A DNA stretch of 51,482 nucleotides from Treponema sp. GTDB taxonomy: Bacteria; Spirochaetota; Spirochaetia; Treponematales; Treponemataceae. The stretch spans positions 1 to 51,482 of the forward strand of contig JAKSLY010000020.1 of assembly GCA_024400955.1 (NCBI GenBank), given 5' to 3'. The translations under genes were made by a program, and so were the position numbers. Below, piece by piece: positions 50,058-51,482 of this stretch. Every line of letters starts with the position of its first letter. The stretch's first letter is position 1. The notes below the pieces were generated by a model, which was given only the letters and a program-made list of their open reading frames with translations, made no database searches and was not told where the DNA came from.

Positions 50058-51080
50058 ATGGCATCAGAAGTTTATCTTTTTACGGGACCGGAAGCCGGAG
50101 AAAAGGCGGAGGCCATTGAGAACATAAGGAAGGCTGCGGAAAAGAAGAACGGCGCCCTTGGGGAATACAGGTATTATTCCTCGGATGTAAGCGTTGCAGA
50201 GCTTGTTGCCCAGCTGCAGAACAAGTCCCTCTTTGAGCCGGCCCTTTTCATCATCTACCGCAATGCCGAGGCCGTAAAGACAAAGTCTGATGTGGACATG
50301 ATGCTTTCCTGGATAAAGGGAAGCGCCCAAAGCCCGAATACCCTGGTTCTCGTATCCGATGAGAATTCCATTGAAAAAAAGATAGAGTCTGCCATTGCAT
50401 CGGACCACAAGAAAATCTTCTGGGAGATGTTTGAAAACCGCAAGCCCCAGTGGGTTGAATCCTATTTCAAGAAGAACGGTTTTGCCGTCACCCCTGATGC
50501 AGTCCAGCAGATTCTTGAGATGATAGAAAACAACACGGAAGCCCTTAAGGCCGAGTGTTCCAGGTTTTTCTTCTGCTTTGAAAAGGGCCACAGGATTACC
50601 GTTCAGGATGTGGACAGCATTCTTTCCCACAACAGGGAAGAGAACGCCTTTACCCTTTTTGATGCCATGTGTGATACCACCAGGTCTCCTTCCCAGAGGC
50701 TTGAAACTTCCCTTGAAATCCTTCAGAAAATCAGGACTTCCTCAAAGTCGGCTTTTGCCATTCCATTGATTTCGGGGCTTGTGTACTGCTTTCGCCAGCT
50801 TAAGGCTTACCATGGCCTGTGTGCCGGTGGGGAAAAGCCATCCGATGCCCAGCTTAAGGCTGCGGGTTTTGCCAGCAAGAAAAAGCAGGAGCAGTACGGT
50901 CGTGCCAGCAGGTGCTGGAACGGGGGAGCCACTTCATCAATTCTTGCACTTCTTTCATCAACAGACATTGCCGTTCGCGAAGGCGGATCTGCCTTTGAGG
51001 AAACCAATGTTTCCATGATGATCTATTCAATTGTAATCAAGAATGGATTGTTTGCTGCAAGCTATGATGTTGAAGTATAA
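50058..51080 (+). CDS. holA: DNA polymerase III delta subunit
   Basis: 340 residues. The delta subunit opens the beta clamp in the clamp loader. Family layout: N-terminal VYLFTGPEAGEKAEAIENI, the NKSLFEPALFIIYRNAEAV strand, the ENNTEALKAECSRFFFC helix, then the C-terminal collar with FTLFDAMCD and FRQLKAYHGL. Walker-type residues are absent, as is normal for delta. It lies eight bases after lexA and has no distinct ribosome binding site, consistent with translational coupling. Confidence 0.85.
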   Translation: MASEVYLFTGPEAGEKAEAIENIRKAAEKKNGALGEYRYYSSDVSVAELVAQLQNKSLFEPALFIIYRNAEAVKTKSDVDMMLSWIKGSAQSPNTLVLVSDENSIEKKIESAIASDHKKIFWEMFENRKPQWVESYFKKNGFAVTPDAVQQILEMIENNTEALKAECSRFFFCFEKGHRITVQDVDSILSHNREENAFTLFDAMCDTTRSPSQRLETSLEILQKIRTSSKSAFAIPLISGLVYCFRQLKAYHGLCAGGEKPSDAQLKAAGFASKKKQEQYGRASRCWNGGATSSILALLSSTDIAVREGGSAFEETNVSMMIYSIVIKNGLFAASYDVEV

Positions 51081-51154
51081 AATCTTCTGTTTTGTAAATT
51101 TTTACAAATAATGATAGCATAATTGTAGAAAACACAGTTTTTTTTTGTAATTTA

Positions 51155-51183
51155 TTGACAAATTATCGTCGATGGAATATATA
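51155..51183 (+). promoter_or_regulatory. Consensus promoter ahead of the ATP-grasp gene
   Basis: TTGACA (51155-51160), exact consensus, 17-base spacer, TATATA (51178-51183). Expected transcript start near 51190, about 65 bases before ATG 51255. Confidence 0.75.
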
Positions 51184-51199
51184 TTTTTCATAGAACACA

Positions 51200-51245
51200 G
51201 GCGTTCTGATTTTCTTAAAAAGGAATCAGAACGCCTTTTTTTTTT
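51200..51245 (+). terminator. Intrinsic terminator inside the leader
   Basis: GGCGTTCTGATT (51200-51211) pairs perfectly with AATCAGAACGCC (51224-51235) over a 12-base loop, followed by ten T. It lies between the promoter and ATG 51255, so it could be an attenuator, end a short RNA, or terminate the preceding operon. Confidence 0.8.
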
Positions 51246-51254
51246 GAGGTGCCT

Positions 51255-51482
51255 ATGGATAATATGGACTTATTGGAACATACAGACACTGTAAACGGTT
51301 TGCTCGCAAGGTATGGTGTCCGTTTTGGAATTTACAAAAACAACACTTTTAAGGAACAGCTTTTCCCTTTTGATGCCATTCCTCGTATTATCGAGCATGA
51401 CGAATTTTCTTATCTTGAAAAAGGTTTGAAGCAAAGGGTAATGGCTCTCAACCTGTTTTTAAAAGACATCTATAGGGACAAA
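51255..51482 (+). CDS. Circularly permuted ATP-grasp protein, N-terminal part
   Basis: The frame from ATG 51255 (GAGG five to six bases upstream) is open to the window end, giving 76 residues. The pattern FPFDAIPRIIEHDEF, EKGLKQRVMALNLFLKDIYRD is the N-terminus of the CP_ATPgrasp_2 family, whose members are ATP-dependent ligases of unknown substrate, often with alpha-E and transglutaminase genes next to them. The neighbouring genes lie outside the window, so this cannot be checked here. Confidence 0.8.
   Translation, partial: MDNMDLLEHTDTVNGLLARYGVRFGIYKNNTFKEQLFPFDAIPRIIEHDEFSYLEKGLKQRVMALNLFLKDIYRDK

Overview
The window is a piece of a spirochaete chromosome, most likely a gut or rumen Treponema. 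The reasons are the mix of genes: two large methyl-accepting chemotaxis proteins, c-di-GMP enzymes, a FliL-like protein, a long protein resembling the spirochaete-only DUF5312 family, a sulfatase-modifying-factor-type lipoprotein, an HPr kinase/HPr pair, and a domain-swapped GH3 beta-glucosidase of the kind known from rumen bacteria. No rRNA, tRNA or CRISPR array was recognised. Most of the window is ordinary, moderately GC-rich chromosomal sequence; two AT-rich accessory patches (about 1-1550 and 42960-45240) carry IS110 remnants.

Layout. 1-2200: remnant of a PRiA4_ORF3-like gene cut by the 5' end of an IS110 element, a YARHG-domain exported protein, and a small GGRPRK-tailed protein. 2360-6755: lipoprotein, ndk, permuted GH3 beta-glucosidase. 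6760-13670: chemotaxis receptor, repeat-rich spacer, thyX, a ferredoxin-thioredoxin-reductase-like protein with thioredoxin, polysaccharide deacetylase, an ATPase/cNMP-binding regulator, and a methyltransferase-GNAT fusion. 13674-22634: EAL protein, MATE exporter, mnmG, queH, a lipid kinase, and a VTC/DUF4956 pair that faces a CotH kinase (22761-23972). 24627-33086: PTS EIIC-like membrane protein, sugar-binding-type lipoprotein, DUF4015 protein overlapping mnmE, uppP, purD. 33145-42827: fliL-like/hflX operon, an acidic repeat membrane protein, the DUF5312-like protein, a second chemotaxis receptor, groL. 42968-45225: two identical 181-bp IS110 3'-end fragments flank a two-gene cargo. 45259-51482: sugar-sensor diguanylate cyclase, a methyltransferase, the hprK-ptsH-lexA-holA run, and the start of a circularly permuted ATP-grasp gene behind a promoter-plus-terminator leader.

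Two global patterns stand out. First, many genes have a -10 box (TATAAT or close) ending only 5 to 8 bases before the start codon, several with a -35 box exactly 17 bases further up. This predicts leaderless mRNAs for about a dozen genes (1612-2196 gene, thyX, the deacetylase, MATE, mnmG, the lipid kinase, purD, hflX, DUF5312, the barrel-like cargo gene, sensor-GGDEF, hprK), while neighbours such as trxA, groL, ptsH and the DUF4956 gene have clear Shine-Dalgarno sites. Second, intergenic regions hold small dispersed palindromic repeats (GAGTTT...AAACTC hairpins, a roughly 100-130-bp GC-rich repeat, covarying GCAGGC/GCAAGC hairpins).

Functionally the window joins tRNA modification (mnmE, mnmG, queH, TrmR-like), sugar use and its PTS-type regulation (GH3, EIIC, HprK, HPr, sugar sensors), c-di-GMP and chemotaxis signalling, thiol redox control, and envelope synthesis (UppP, deacetylase, lipid kinase). 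All assignments rest on reading motifs by eye; no database search was run.
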